From contig NZ_OY764081.1 in the NCBI RefSeq assembly GCF_963667985.1, positions 1,302,001-1,366,000 of the forward strand: a stretch of DNA of 64,000 bases, written 5' to 3'. Source of the stretch: an uncultured Methanocorpusculum sp. (GTDB lineage: Archaea; Halobacteriota; Methanomicrobia; Methanomicrobiales; Methanocorpusculaceae). Below the pieces are notes generated by a model that searched no databases, was not told the origin of the DNA, and saw only the letters and a program-made list of their open reading frames with translations. Both the position numbers and the translations under genes were made by a program. Below are positions 44,438 to 53,127 of this stretch, piece by piece (positions within the stretch are counted from its first letter, which is position 1; each line of letters begins with the position of its first letter).

Positions 44438-45504
44438 TATTTGTACATGTGGTTGCAGAGATTCTCTTTTTCTTGGGAGTGGACGTAGCCTCGCCTTTCA
44501 GGCAACCTTAATCAGAGTTTTTGTTGATCGTATCTTTCATTCGAAATTCGTGAAATTAAATGTAATTATATTGATGTTCTATAAGCCGGGTCACTTAAAT
44601 ACAGCATTTTATACTCATTTTGTGCGTATTGATCTGTCATTGATGCCAGATAATCCCATAAAATTCGTAAGAAATCATGATCTTCACGTATCATTCGAGT
44701 CAATTCAAGTTCTGTTTCTGGATTTTTCTTATCAAACACATAACGAATATTTTTTCCTGTGTCCCCATCTCTTTGGCCTAATTCCTTTAATTTATTCTGT
44801 AAGAAGTTATTGCGGCATACACTCGTATATCTAATGAGAACTGAATCTGGCAGTTGTTTTGATTTATTGAGATATGCTTCTATGATCGAGTTTAGCAAGA
44901 AATCTGCTTTCCCGTTTTCCCGATTTATCCTCACATTATTGATAATGTAGGTCTTTTGCAAATACTTCAGGAACGTGAATAAAGCATCACTTTTGAGTGT
45001 TCCCTCTTCGCTTGCGAGTGCTTTTGTTAATGGGAATATGTCAGATGATTTCTTGCCTTTTGCATATTCTTCCATTTCTTTCCTGATTTTTTGACAGGAT
45101 ATTAATATCAGATAGCCTATTGACCAGCTAATAAACTCATGGAAATGATCTAATTTAATATATATAGGTGGACGCTCTAATTGACATTTTACCTTGGGAT
45201 TTGTGTGTTTTTTATCATTCAGTGATATGAATTTCTTATCCTTCAACACATTGTAAATCTCTGTGTTTTTTTCATCGTTAAGAAATATTGTGATGACATC
45301 GAGAAGAATTGGCTGGACCGTATAATCCGCTTCGACTGCATCATCAAGATCATGAGATACTTGTGCTATTTCATCTGCAATCGCAACTATTTGGCCCTCT
45401 AGCGACAAGACGGCAAAATCATGATCATTATCAGAGTGGTCAGTAGTATCTATATGTAATTGTTTACCTAGATTGTCGATAATCTCGGGATATGAGTATA
45501 ATTT

Positions 45505-45512
45505 CCCTTTTT
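45505..45512 (-). other. A8 slippery tract inside dgt
   Basis: The gene strand contains the heptamer A-AAA-AAG in the phase needed for -1 frameshifting; the -1 frame after it (GGG-AAA-TTA) is the one that encodes the dGTPase C-terminal half. Transcript slippage or tract-length change would have the same result. Confidence 0.6.
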
Positions 45513-46136
45513 TTTATCTCCATAATTATATCTTATACTGGAGTGTTTTAGGATGCCTTCAAGAGTTTTATAACTTACATTCATACCACGCTCATACTGG
45601 TGTTTGCTTCCATCAAAATGCTCTCCCTCCCACGAAAATAACATCCTTACACTTTGATAATTATGTTTAAAATCGAAACCAGGACTTGGAATTTTAAATT
45701 TATTTAAAATTGGAGTGGTCGTAGAACCTTCACTCTCTTTACCCTGTAGGACACTATTCAAAAAATCCTCACCTTCATGACCAAATGGCGTATGACCTAC
45801 ATCATGACCAAGGGCAATTGCCTCTGTCAAATGTTCATTCAGGCCCAAAGTACGCGAAATAGCACGTGCTATTTCACTGACTTCAAGTGTGTGCGTAAGT
45901 CTGGTTCTGGTATGTTCATTTTGCTCAACTCCAGGGTATGTAACTTGAGTCTTGTGCATAAGCCTCCGAAACGTACGGGAATATAGCACACAATCACAAT
46001 CATGATGAAAAATAGTCCGAGTATCCTTTTCTGTGGTTAGATTTCCATAATCTTTGGAAGCATTCGAATATGGCAGATATTCACGTGCTTCTTCTAAATA
46101 ATATGAGATATCCTTTGCAGCAAATAAACGAGACAA

Positions 46137-46146
46137 TTTTTTTTTT
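46137..46146 (-). other. A10 tract at dgt start
   Basis: ATG-ACT-G followed by ten A and TTG-TCT. Eleven A would give Met-Thr-Glu-Lys-Lys-Lys-Leu-Ser; ten put the ATG out of frame and leave only the TTG as start. A TATA-like box about 27 bases upstream of the ATG would give a leaderless mRNA. Confidence 0.55.
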
Positions 46147-46381
46147 CAGTCATTTAAGTATAGATTCATCTACTATATGTTATACTTATCTCGGAATGTG
46201 AATTAGATGAGAGTAATCTTCATGAATATTCTAAGATAATCCTGAAAAATATTGGTATTAAAGAAAATCATGGTCATGATGCTCCATTGATTCTCTATCT
46301 CTATATGTGCCATTTGGACGATAATCGGATTTTCCGGCACTCCTGCAAAAAAGAGGATAACTTTTTCTGAATGAATAAATT

Positions 46382-46438
46382 AAGATATTTCCACCGCGGG
46401 ACGCTCCGCGCCGGAGTCGCGTCCCCGCACCCCGAAAT
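46382..46438 (+). repeat. G/C-rich hairpin element, copy 2
   Basis: About 90% identical to the reverse complement of 44382-44437. The outer stem is GGGACGC/GCGTCCC and the inner stem TCCG/CGGA. Confidence 0.7.
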
Positions 46439-46559
46439 CAAAAAAAATATTCGCAGTCTTCTTTTGAAAATAGAAGAAAACAGATTCTTCCGTCCCAGTC
46501 TCCTTTTCGTGCATTTCGTTGATTTGCGGGTTGGACGCGAAGCGGCCGACCTCAGCTAA

Positions 46560-46576
46560 GCAAATCTTTGATTTGC
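46560..46576. repeat. Mini-hairpin GCAAATC-TTT-GATTTGC
   Basis: Identical stem and loop to 62071-62087. Preceded by AGCTAA, as the hairpin at 10150 is by AGCTGA. Confidence 0.65.
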
Positions 46577-46727
46577 GTTTTCGAAAGTTTCGTGTTTTCG
46601 TATTTTTTTGTGTATTTCGTGTGCTGATCTATACAAATCCAAAACTCCCGTACACGAAATCGAAGTACACCCCAAAAAAGCCGACGCACAAAAGTAATTA
46701 CTGGGATCTTTTCCCGATTCCCGAAAT

Positions 46728-47210
46728 TTACCCGTGTCCACGCCCGAGCGTATACACCCGGGACTTCTCCTTCTCTCCCGTATACACGAAGCCCGACTTT
46801 TCCAAAACCCTTTGCGATGCCGCGTTCCACTCATTCGGCTCGGCGAAGATCTCGTCGATGGGGAAGATCTGAAATGCCGTACCGCAGATCTCCGTGATCA
46901 TCTTCGTCATGATCCCTTTGCCCCAGTAGGGTTTGCCGAGCCAGTATCCTAACTCTGCCCTCCTCTCGCCCCGGCAGAACACGCCGATGCAGCCGACCGC
47001 ACAATCGTCATTGGTTATCGCAAGGCAGAGATTTTCGGCCGGGTCCAGCTGATGACAAAACGCGATGTAGGCTTTCGCATCCTCGAGGTTGTACGGCGAA
47101 GGAAACCCTGCCCGCAGATTCTTTGCTATTAATGGTTCGTTGGCAAAAAAAGCAAGGGAAGGGGCGTCCCGCTCCTCCCAGAGTCGAAGGTCGATCTGCA
47201 AAGATCTCAC
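46728..47210 (-). CDS. GNAT acetyltransferase at end of mbh operon
   Basis: A 160-residue RimJ/RimL-type N-acetyltransferase: LRLWEERDAPSLAFFANEP at the start, ELGYWLGKPYWGKGIMTKM with the acetyl-CoA-binding Q/R-x-x-G-x-G/A-like loop (YWGKGI), and FAEPNEWNAASQRVLEKSGFVYTG at the end. The GTG at 47210 overlaps the mbhN stop (GTGA), so it is translated with the hydrogenase operon. Its substrate is unknown; a role in modifying a hydrogenase or ribosomal protein is only inferred from the coupling. Confidence 0.75.
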   Translation of the reverse strand: MRSLQIDLRLWEERDAPSLAFFANEPLIAKNLRAGFPSPYNLEDAKAYIAFCHQLDPAENLCLAITNDDCAVGCIGVFCRGERRAELGYWLGKPYWGKGIMTKMITEICGTAFQIFPIDEIFAEPNEWNAASQRVLEKSGFVYTGEKEKSRVYTLGRGHG

Positions 47211-47647
47211 TCTATGATCTGGCTCTCGGCGAACCGGTCTTCCGTGGCAAGCAGGAAATCCGGCGACTGGGAGATCGCTCCCTTCGGGCAGATATCGATG
47301 CATTGACCGCAGAAAATACAGTTTCCGACATAGATCCGGACCCTTTTCTGGGCACGCGGCTTATCCTCGGCATCCTTTGCGGGAGGGACCGGGTACACGA
47401 CCTGTTCGATCGCATGGGCCGGACAGACTTTCATACACAGGCCGCATCCGTTGCAGAGGTTTCTGTCGTAGAGCAGTTTTCCCCGCATTGCGTCTGGTGT
47501 CTCCACGGGAGGGATCAGGGTAGCTTTTCCTTCGCCGACCTGCCCTAAAAATCCGGTGATGGTTTTTGGGAGGCGTGCTGCCGGGAAGAGATTTGTGACC
47601 GGCTTTTTTACCGACTGGGCCAGGATCTCTTTTAACATGGGAAACAT
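47207..47647 (-). CDS. mbhN: Mbh subunit N (NuoI-like ferredoxin)
   Basis: A 146-residue electron-transfer subunit with two [4Fe-4S] motifs: CNGCGLCMKVCPAH (about 68-80) and CIFCGQCIDICPKG (about 109-122). It passes electrons between ferredoxin and the MbhJ cluster. Its ATG lies one base after the mbhM stop (TGA-G-ATG). Length and motif spacing match EchF/MbhN-type proteins. Confidence 0.9.
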   Translation of the reverse strand: MFPMLKEILAQSVKKPVTNLFPAARLPKTITGFLGQVGEGKATLIPPVETPDAMRGKLLYDRNLCNGCGLCMKVCPAHAIEQVVYPVPPAKDAEDKPRAQKRVRIYVGNCIFCGQCIDICPKGAISQSPDFLLATEDRFAESQIIE

Positions 47648-47648
47648 C

Positions 47649-48650
47649 TCAGAGACCTCCCATCAGAAAAGCGTCCAGCATCAGAAGAATGATCGCCACG
47701 ATTCCAAGACCGCCGAAGACGAACCAGTAGACCTTCACGACCTGCGTGATACGGAATCTTGCCATCATCGTTCTGATCACCGTCACCGAAAGGATCGAGA
47801 CGATGACCACTTTAATAAAGAAAAAGACCAGATCGACCGCCGCGGCTCCGGCCCCCGTGAGGCCGAAGACCGGCGACAGATTCCAGGGTAAGAGGATGAT
47901 AACGCCGAACGCGATCATCGCGACCGTTTTCACGGCCTGGGCAAGGGAGAAGACACCAAGGTTTCTCCCCGAATACTCGACCAGAATACCTCCCGCAAGT
48001 TCCGTTTCGGCTTCGGGTGTATCGAACGGGATTTTCGACAGCTCTCCGGGCGTGATCCAGGCAAAGAGGATCAGAAGGATAAGAAGACCGATGATTCCAA
48101 GAGGTCCGACAACGTCCCAGACGGATGTCTGCATCAACGTTGTAAAGGAGAACGGGTTTGCGATGTTCGCGGCCATCAGTCTCCAGGCGATGATGATCAC
48201 GGATACCGCGAGCGGCAGTTCGTAGGCGATCATCGAGACCATTTCACGCTGGGCACCAACCGTTGCATACGGCGAGCCCGAGGCAAATCCGCCGATCACA
48301 AGAGCAAGCGACGGAACGATCAGGAGATAGAGGACGAGGATCATATCGCCCGCATCGCCGAGGATCGGGGCAAGGCTTCCAAACGGCAGGTACAGAAGTA
48401 CCGCGATCGAGGAGGCGAGAGCCACGATCGGCATCAGATTGAAGAGCCAGGGGATCGCGTTTGCCGGCACGATGCTCTGTTTGGCGAACAGTTTTTTCAC
48501 ATCGGTGAAAGGTTGGGAAAGGGGCGGGCCCATGCGTGCCTGCATGTGGGCGACGATCCTCCGGTCGATTCCGGCAAGGAACAGGCCGACGAAGATCGAA
48601 ATGATCGCGAGGACTATTGTCCCTCCGAAAGCTGAGAGGAGGATGTTCAT
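47649..48650 (-). CDS. mbhM: Mbh subunit M (NuoH-like)
   Basis: A 333-residue integral membrane protein of the NuoH/HycD family. IDRRIVAHMQARMGPPLSQPF is the conserved cytoplasmic E/R-rich loop that contacts the hydrogenase module. PFDTPEAETELAGGILVEYSGRN is the family signature with the conserved Glu pair, and about eight helices follow. It connects catalysis to ion pumping. The ATG overlaps the mbhL stop (ATGA). Confidence 0.9.
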   Translation of the reverse strand: MNILLSAFGGTIVLAIISIFVGLFLAGIDRRIVAHMQARMGPPLSQPFTDVKKLFAKQSIVPANAIPWLFNLMPIVALASSIAVLLYLPFGSLAPILGDAGDMILVLYLLIVPSLALVIGGFASGSPYATVGAQREMVSMIAYELPLAVSVIIIAWRLMAANIANPFSFTTLMQTSVWDVVGPLGIIGLLILLILFAWITPGELSKIPFDTPEAETELAGGILVEYSGRNLGVFSLAQAVKTVAMIAFGVIILLPWNLSPVFGLTGAGAAAVDLVFFFIKVVIVSILSVTVIRTMMARFRITQVVKVYWFVFGGLGIVAIILLMLDAFLMGGL

Positions 48651-49867
48651 TGCATCATCCTCCGGGACTTCTCGTAGGACATCTTTGCGAGTTGTTCTTT
48701 CGTGAAGATCTTCGTGGATCCGTTATCGGTGACGGCGACCCGGTCCGTGCAGGAAAGACACGGATCGACTGAGGCCACGATGACCGGGATATCGGCAAGC
48801 TGGGCGCCTTTCAGGATGATCGGCCAGACATGCAGATTACTGTATGAGGAGGCTTTGACCTTCCAGGAGATCGGCGCTTCCGCTCCGTCCATGGCGACAT
48901 AATGGACCGCCTCCCCTCTCGGTGCTTCGTGCCGTCCGACCGCTTCGCCCGATGCCTTCTTGCAGGTCGAGAGGATCTTTGCGACCTTCTCTTCCCAGAT
49001 GACGGGGCCCGGCGGCATGTTGTCGAGACATGTCTCAACGATCTCGATCGACTGGGCGATCTCGAAGATGCGGACCACGATCCGGTCATAGGTATCTCCG
49101 TTCACGTCGCTTCCGTAAATGGTCGGCATGACCGGTTTGATGTCGAGATCCCCGTAGGCACAGTAGGGATAATCCACGCGGAGATCGGCTGTCACGCCGG
49201 ACGCTCTGGACGTCGGACCGACGGCTGAATATGCCATCGCGGTCTCGAATGAGAGCAGGCCGGTTCCAACGCAGCGGGATTTGATTACCGCGTCTTCGAG
49301 GAAGAGTTTTTTGAGTTTGCCGAACAGGTCCTTGTAGGTGTTCAGACATTTGCGGATTTTGTCGTACTGATCCTCGGTGATGTCCCGGCGGGTGCCGCCG
49401 ATCTGGATGATGTCGTAGTTCACCCGGTTTCCAGTGATCACTTCGATCGCGTCCATTGCCTCTTCGCGGACTCTCCACGCAAGATAGAACAGCGTGTCGA
49501 ATCCGAGTTCATGAGCGGCGACTCCTGCCCAAAGCAGGTGGGACTGGATACGCTCGAACTCGGCGATGATCGTTCTGACGTAATCGCCCCGTTCGGGGAC
49601 AGTGATGTCGGCGATCTGTTCGACGGCTCTTGCAAATGCCAGCGAGTGGGTCACGCCGCAGATACCGCAGATCCTGTCCATGAGATGCACGATCTGGACC
49701 GGGTTTCGGGAAAGACCCATCCACTCGATGCCGCGGTGGGTCTGTCCGGGCGTGAAGTCGGCCGAGATGACCTCTTCACCGACTACGGTCAGTTCGATGT
49801 GGACCGGCTCTTTTAATGCCGGGTGGATCGGACCGACCGGCACTATGTAGGGTGCTTTTCCGGCCAT
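48647..49867 (-). CDS. mbhL: Mbh subunit L, [NiFe]-hydrogenase large subunit
   Basis: A 406-residue catalytic subunit of group 4 hydrogenase. RICGICGVTHS (Cys67, Cys70) and DPCLSCTDR (Cys370, Cys373) are the four nickel-iron ligands. A C-terminal tail of about 30 residues follows the Arg, as in HycE and MbhL precursors that are cut by HycI. A HycI-type protease is encoded at 17358-17801. It makes or uses H2 with MbhJ. The start is preceded by the mbhK stop with no gap. Confidence 0.95.
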   Translation of the reverse strand: MAGKAPYIVPVGPIHPALKEPVHIELTVVGEEVISADFTPGQTHRGIEWMGLSRNPVQIVHLMDRICGICGVTHSLAFARAVEQIADITVPERGDYVRTIIAEFERIQSHLLWAGVAAHELGFDTLFYLAWRVREEAMDAIEVITGNRVNYDIIQIGGTRRDITEDQYDKIRKCLNTYKDLFGKLKKLFLEDAVIKSRCVGTGLLSFETAMAYSAVGPTSRASGVTADLRVDYPYCAYGDLDIKPVMPTIYGSDVNGDTYDRIVVRIFEIAQSIEIVETCLDNMPPGPVIWEEKVAKILSTCKKASGEAVGRHEAPRGEAVHYVAMDGAEAPISWKVKASSYSNLHVWPIILKGAQLADIPVIVASVDPCLSCTDRVAVTDNGSTKIFTKEQLAKMSYEKSRRMMQ

Positions 49868-50449
49868 TTACTCATCCTCCAGAGGTGCAGGCGGCCGGTT
49901 TTCCGGTCTGCCGCATGCCCAGAGATCCTTGACCATCGAGTCGGGGATCTTCTTCTCGTCTTTTCGCAGCGGATAGACGTTTGACGGGAAATCCTGCGGC
50001 AGGAAGAATTTGTGTTTTGCTTCCGGCAGGCCGTCGACGATGATGCCGAGATACTCCCGCTTCTCCTGTTCGGTGAAGGCCGCTCCTTCCATCAGATCGG
50101 TGATCGTCGGGATATGCGGATCGGCTTTTGGGATGTCGGTTGAAAAGATGACCATGCATTCTATGTTTTCGATCCCGCCGTAGAGAGAGAAGATGTACTG
50201 GACGCGAAGGTTTGGATCTTTTGCTCCTTTGTCGTATCCGGAAATGCAGGACAGGTGAGGATATCTGATCTTCATCAGTTCTTCGACTGCGAAATGGATC
50301 GCTTCCTTTTGGATCGTGATCCAGATATTACTGTTTTCCCGTTTCTTCACGCCTTCGGCTCTGACCCTGATGGAGGATTCCAGCATGGCGTCGCCGAGTG
50401 CGGCTTTGAGTTTCTCCACCACTTCTGCGGGGGTATATATTTCGTCCAT
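49868..50449 (-). CDS. mbhK: Mbh subunit K (NuoC-like)
   Basis: A 193-residue subunit of the NuoC/HycE N-terminal type. ISGYDKGAKDPNLRVQYIFSLYGG, VIFSTDIPKADPHIPTITDLMEGAAFTEQEKREYLGI and the end LPQDFPSNVYPLRKDEK are the family pattern; the N-terminal part is basic and specific for Mbh. It supports the MbhJ/L interface. Its ATG shares a base with the mbhJ stop (TAATG), and its end abuts mbhL. Confidence 0.85.
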   Translation of the reverse strand: MDEIYTPAEVVEKLKAALGDAMLESSIRVRAEGVKKRENSNIWITIQKEAIHFAVEELMKIRYPHLSCISGYDKGAKDPNLRVQYIFSLYGGIENIECMVIFSTDIPKADPHIPTITDLMEGAAFTEQEKREYLGIIVDGLPEAKHKFFLPQDFPSNVYPLRKDEKKIPDSMVKDLWACGRPENRPPAPLEDE

Positions 50450-50880
50450 TATTTTCCTCCTTCAAGTCGTTCGAGTTTCGCGATCGCCGTAACCACGCCG
50501 TTTATAATTGCCTCGGGTCTCGGGGCACATCCCAGGACATACACGTCCACCGGGATGATCTGATCGACCGGACCTGCCAGATTGTATGATGTTGAAAACA
50601 CGCCGCCCGACTGACCGCATGTTCCAACAACCATCACCACTTTGGGCCCTGCCATCTGGGCATAGACCCGGCGGAGTCTGTCGGCCATCTGATTCGTGAC
50701 GGGGCCCGTTACGAGTAAAACGTCCGCGTGCCGTGGGGAGCCCACGAGTTTCACGCCGAAACGTTCCGGATCATATCTGGGGGTCAGGGTCGCTACGATC
50801 TCGATATCGCAGCCGTTGCAGGAACCCGCATTGAAGTGGAAGACCCAGAGGGATCTGTTTAAGGATGGTGTAAGTTTCAT
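50449..50880 (-). CDS. mbhJ: Mbh subunit J, hydrogenase small subunit
   Basis: A 143-residue NuoB-like subunit carrying one proximal [4Fe-4S] cluster: AGSCNGCDIEIV, GTCGQSGG and GCAPRPEAIING supply its Cys ligands. The start is the ATG at 50880, overlapping the mbhI stop (ATGA). It transfers electrons between MbhL and MbhN. Confidence 0.9.
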   Translation of the reverse strand: MKLTPSLNRSLWVFHFNAGSCNGCDIEIVATLTPRYDPERFGVKLVGSPRHADVLLVTGPVTNQMADRLRRVYAQMAGPKVVMVVGTCGQSGGVFSTSYNLAGPVDQIIPVDVYVLGCAPRPEAIINGVVTAIAKLERLEGGK

Positions 50881-51215
50881 AGAACAATCACCACCACGAA
50901 GATCACGATGACTCCTATCAGGAACCATGCGAGGTAGTCGTTCACCACGCCGGAATGGAGCGGAACGAGTTTGTCGTAGTATCCTTTGAGGGCCTGGGTG
51001 AATCCCCAGTACATGTTCCCGCCTCTGATGTGGACCGCGCCTTTTTCGGGCTCGTCGTTTCCGGAGAGGTAGGGTTTGGTCTGTTCGGTTCCTTTGTCAT
51101 AGTCCGACTCGCCGCAGCGCCAGATAAGCCAGGCGACCAGCAGTCCCGTGGCCATAACGACGATCCAGACGAGCGGATTCCAGAATCCGTATCCATTTAA
51201 GAGATCTCCGATCAT
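50877..51215 (-). CDS. mbhI: Mbh subunit I
   Basis: A 112-residue membrane protein with an N-terminal helix (WNPLVWIVVMATGLLVAWLIW), a charged cytoplasmic loop (residues 30-80) and a C-terminal helix (WFLIGVIVIFVVVIVL). Its place between mbhH and mbhJ and its size match MbhI of Thermococcales, which links the antiporter-like and hydrogenase halves. Sequence conservation is low, so the call relies on context. Confidence 0.75.
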   Translation of the reverse strand: MIGDLLNGYGFWNPLVWIVVMATGLLVAWLIWRCGESDYDKGTEQTKPYLSGNDEPEKGAVHIRGGNMYWGFTQALKGYYDKLVPLHSGVVNDYLAWFLIGVIVIFVVVIVL

Positions 51216-52783
51216 AATCCGCCTCCTAAAACGGCGGTGATATACGCGCCTTTATCAATCAAAGCGTTGGCCGCCGGGGCAATGAGATTGTTCACCAAAA
51301 GATCCGGCACGAGACCGAATCCGATCACGAAGATCGTCAGAATGACCATTCCGGCGATCATGAGCTTCGGAACTTCCTTCACTTCAGCATACTCGGGGAG
51401 CTGAGGTCCCATGAACATCGAGTGGAACACCTTCATAAATGAGGCGAGCGTTAGGATGGAGACGACCATCGCGATGATCGAGAGGGCCGGGTTGAACGCG
51501 AAGACCGATTCGTAGATCATCAGCTTCGAGGAAAATCCGTTGAAGGGCGGGATTCCGGCAATTGCCAGTGCTCCGATCAAAAAGAAGATCATCGTCCATT
51601 TCATGTTGTGGCCGAGACCTCCCATTTTGTTCAGACTCCACACACCGGTCCGGTAAATCACGGCGCCGACTGCGAGGAACAGGAGACCCTTGTACATCGC
51701 GTGGTTGATGATATGGAAAAGACCTCCTTCCATGGCCGTCTGACCATAGGAGGCCATTGCGAGCGGATCTCCCAAAACGGCCAAGGCCACGCCCACGCCG
51801 AGAAGCATGTATCCTGTCTGCGAAACGGCATGGTATGCCAGCAGACGTTTAACATCCTTCTGGGGTATTGCCATCGTAACACCGATGACCATTGAAAGAA
51901 CACCAAGGATGATGACTACCCAGCCGATCGTAACGGTGTTGAACGTGTCGCCGTAGAGGGTAAACAGGATCCTGAACATACCATACAGACCAGCCTGGCT
52001 TGCCACGATCATTGCCGCGGTGACTCCGGAAGGAGCGACCGAGTAAGCGTCGGGGGTCGCGAAGTGGAAAGGCACCGATCCTGCTTTCATGGCAAGGGCC
52101 GTGAGGAAGAGAACGAGTGCAATGATGTTCAGGGTCGAAAGCGTCATCTGCGACGCGATCACTGCCATGTTCAGCGAGTTGTACTGAGCATACAGCAGAC
52201 CGATCGCGAACAGGACCATTAGTCCTCCGACGGTGTTGACGATCAGGTATTTGAGCGCTCCTTCGACGGCGATTCCGCCTCTCCTGTGGTAGGAGACGAG
52301 TGCTGCGCCGGCGAGCGAGTTGATCTCCAAGAACACGAAAAAGTTGAACATGTCCCCTGTTGAGACCATGCCGAAGACACCTGCGGTCAATAGGAGATAC
52401 AGGGCATAGAACTCGGATTTACCGCTTCGTTCCTTCTGCGAAGAAATGAGGTAGAGAACGACCGCAAACGAAACGATCGCCGCTGAAAGCAGCATGAATG
52501 CGCCGAATCCGTCGATCGTGAAGATGATCCTGAACGGGATTCCTCCCGAGTCGACAGGGGCTGCAGGCGTTCCCGCCGCCGCTCCGAAGACATAGACGAT
52601 CGTTCCTTTCGTGTAGACTGTTATCGCCGTAATAACGGCGAGAAGACTTGACGCAAACGAGGCAAGAACGATCCAGGCATCCCGGATCTTCGGCACGAAT
52701 CTTCCAATAAGCGGGACGAGGAATGCACAGAACAGTGGGACTGCGATCAGCAATGCCGGCAGATTATCGAAGAGAACGTTCAT
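51212..52783 (-). CDS. mbhH: Mbh subunit H (MrpD-like antiporter)
   Basis: A 523-residue multi-span NuoL/M/N-type subunit. Glu in FFVFLEINSLAGAALVSY (helix 5) and Lys in AMKAGSVPFHFATPDAYSVAPS (helix 7) are the conserved proton-path residues, and GMVSTGDMFNFFVFLEI is the family core. It moves H+ or Na+ and is coupled to electron flow through MbhM. It overlaps mbhG and mbhI by 4 bases each. Confidence 0.9.
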   Translation of the reverse strand: MNVLFDNLPALLIAVPLFCAFLVPLIGRFVPKIRDAWIVLASFASSLLAVITAITVYTKGTIVYVFGAAAGTPAAPVDSGGIPFRIIFTIDGFGAFMLLSAAIVSFAVVLYLISSQKERSGKSEFYALYLLLTAGVFGMVSTGDMFNFFVFLEINSLAGAALVSYHRRGGIAVEGALKYLIVNTVGGLMVLFAIGLLYAQYNSLNMAVIASQMTLSTLNIIALVLFLTALAMKAGSVPFHFATPDAYSVAPSGVTAAMIVASQAGLYGMFRILFTLYGDTFNTVTIGWVVIILGVLSMVIGVTMAIPQKDVKRLLAYHAVSQTGYMLLGVGVALAVLGDPLAMASYGQTAMEGGLFHIINHAMYKGLLFLAVGAVIYRTGVWSLNKMGGLGHNMKWTMIFFLIGALAIAGIPPFNGFSSKLMIYESVFAFNPALSIIAMVVSILTLASFMKVFHSMFMGPQLPEYAEVKEVPKLMIAGMVILTIFVIGFGLVPDLLVNNLIAPAANALIDKGAYITAVLGGGL

Positions 52784-53127
52784 TCCTTGAGCCTCCGCAT
52801 CTTATCCGAATTGACCGTACCGTATTTTTTATAGATGACCATCACGAGAACAAGCATGAGGGCGGTCGTTGCCACGCCGATAACGATGTTCGTGAGCGTG
52901 AGTGCCTGGACCGTCGGGAGAACCATATCGGCGCCTTCCGGTGCATTCGTGAAGATCGGGGCGATCCCGTTTTCCCGGTAACCGAGCGTTACCAGGAAAA
53001 GATTGACCGCTCCTTCCAGCATCGCAAGTCCCATCACCATTTTTATCATATTCTTCTTGAGAAGAATGGTGGCAAGCGCGATGCCTATAAGTAACGCAAC
53101 CGCAATAAACGGCAGATTTGCTATCAT
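52780..53127 (-). CDS. mbhG: Mbh subunit G (MrpC/NuoK-like)
   Basis: A 115-residue three-helix protein: LPFIAVALLIGIALATILLKKNMIKMVMGLAMLEGAVNLFLVTLGY has the helix 1/2 pair with the conserved Glu, and ALTLTNIVIGVATTALMLVLVMVIYKKY is helix 3. The start at ATG 53127 fits the NuoK/MrpC length; ATGA overlap with mbhF. It forms part of the Na+/H+ antiporter-like module. Confidence 0.9.
   Translation of the reverse strand: MIANLPFIAVALLIGIALATILLKKNMIKMVMGLAMLEGAVNLFLVTLGYRENGIAPIFTNAPEGADMVLPTVQALTLTNIVIGVATTALMLVLVMVIYKKYGTVNSDKMRRLKE

Larger units (their letters stand above)
43738..44565. other. Repeat-rich non-coding region
   Basis: No gene is supported. In order: an ACACGAAATGCACGAAAG-type element (43913-43945), another CACGAAA cluster (43987-44025), a diverged copy of the CGCGAAT inverted-repeat arm (44105-44172), five chained mini-hairpins (44178-44310) and a G/C-rich element (44382-44437) that recurs inverted at 46382-46438. 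Two of these elements are mirrored on the far side of the dGTPase gene. Confidence 0.6.
44566..46153 (-). pseudogene. dgt: dGTP triphosphohydrolase, frame broken at two poly-A tracts
   Basis: The first part has the HD-domain of dGTPases (TRTFRRLMHKTQV, HTRLTHTLEVSEIARAI, ALGHDVGHTPFGHEGE). The second (LEGQIVAIADEIAQVSHDLDDA, then a helical C-terminal half) continues the same enzyme in the -1 frame. The break is at A8 (45505-45512), inside GAT-AAA-AAA-AAG-GGA; a -1 slip or one more A rejoins the halves. A second tract, A10 (46137-46146), lies between ATG 46153 and the TTG-started body; with A11 the natural start MTEKKKLSRLF reads through. Corrected length would be about 529 residues, close to the family norm. 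It may be decaying, phase-variable or rescued by slippage. Confidence 0.75.
46154..46727. other. Repeat-rich region upstream of dgt
   Basis: Carries the dgt promoter region (TATA-like GTATAACATATAG on the minus strand near 46180), the G/C-rich element copy 2 (46382-46438), the hairpin GCAAATC-TTT-GATTTGC (46560-46576), a TTTCGTGTTTTCGTATT element (46591-46625) inverted to 43913-43945, and a CGTACACGAAATCGAAGTAC element (46651-46670) also found at 10321-10340. No gene seen. Confidence 0.6.
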
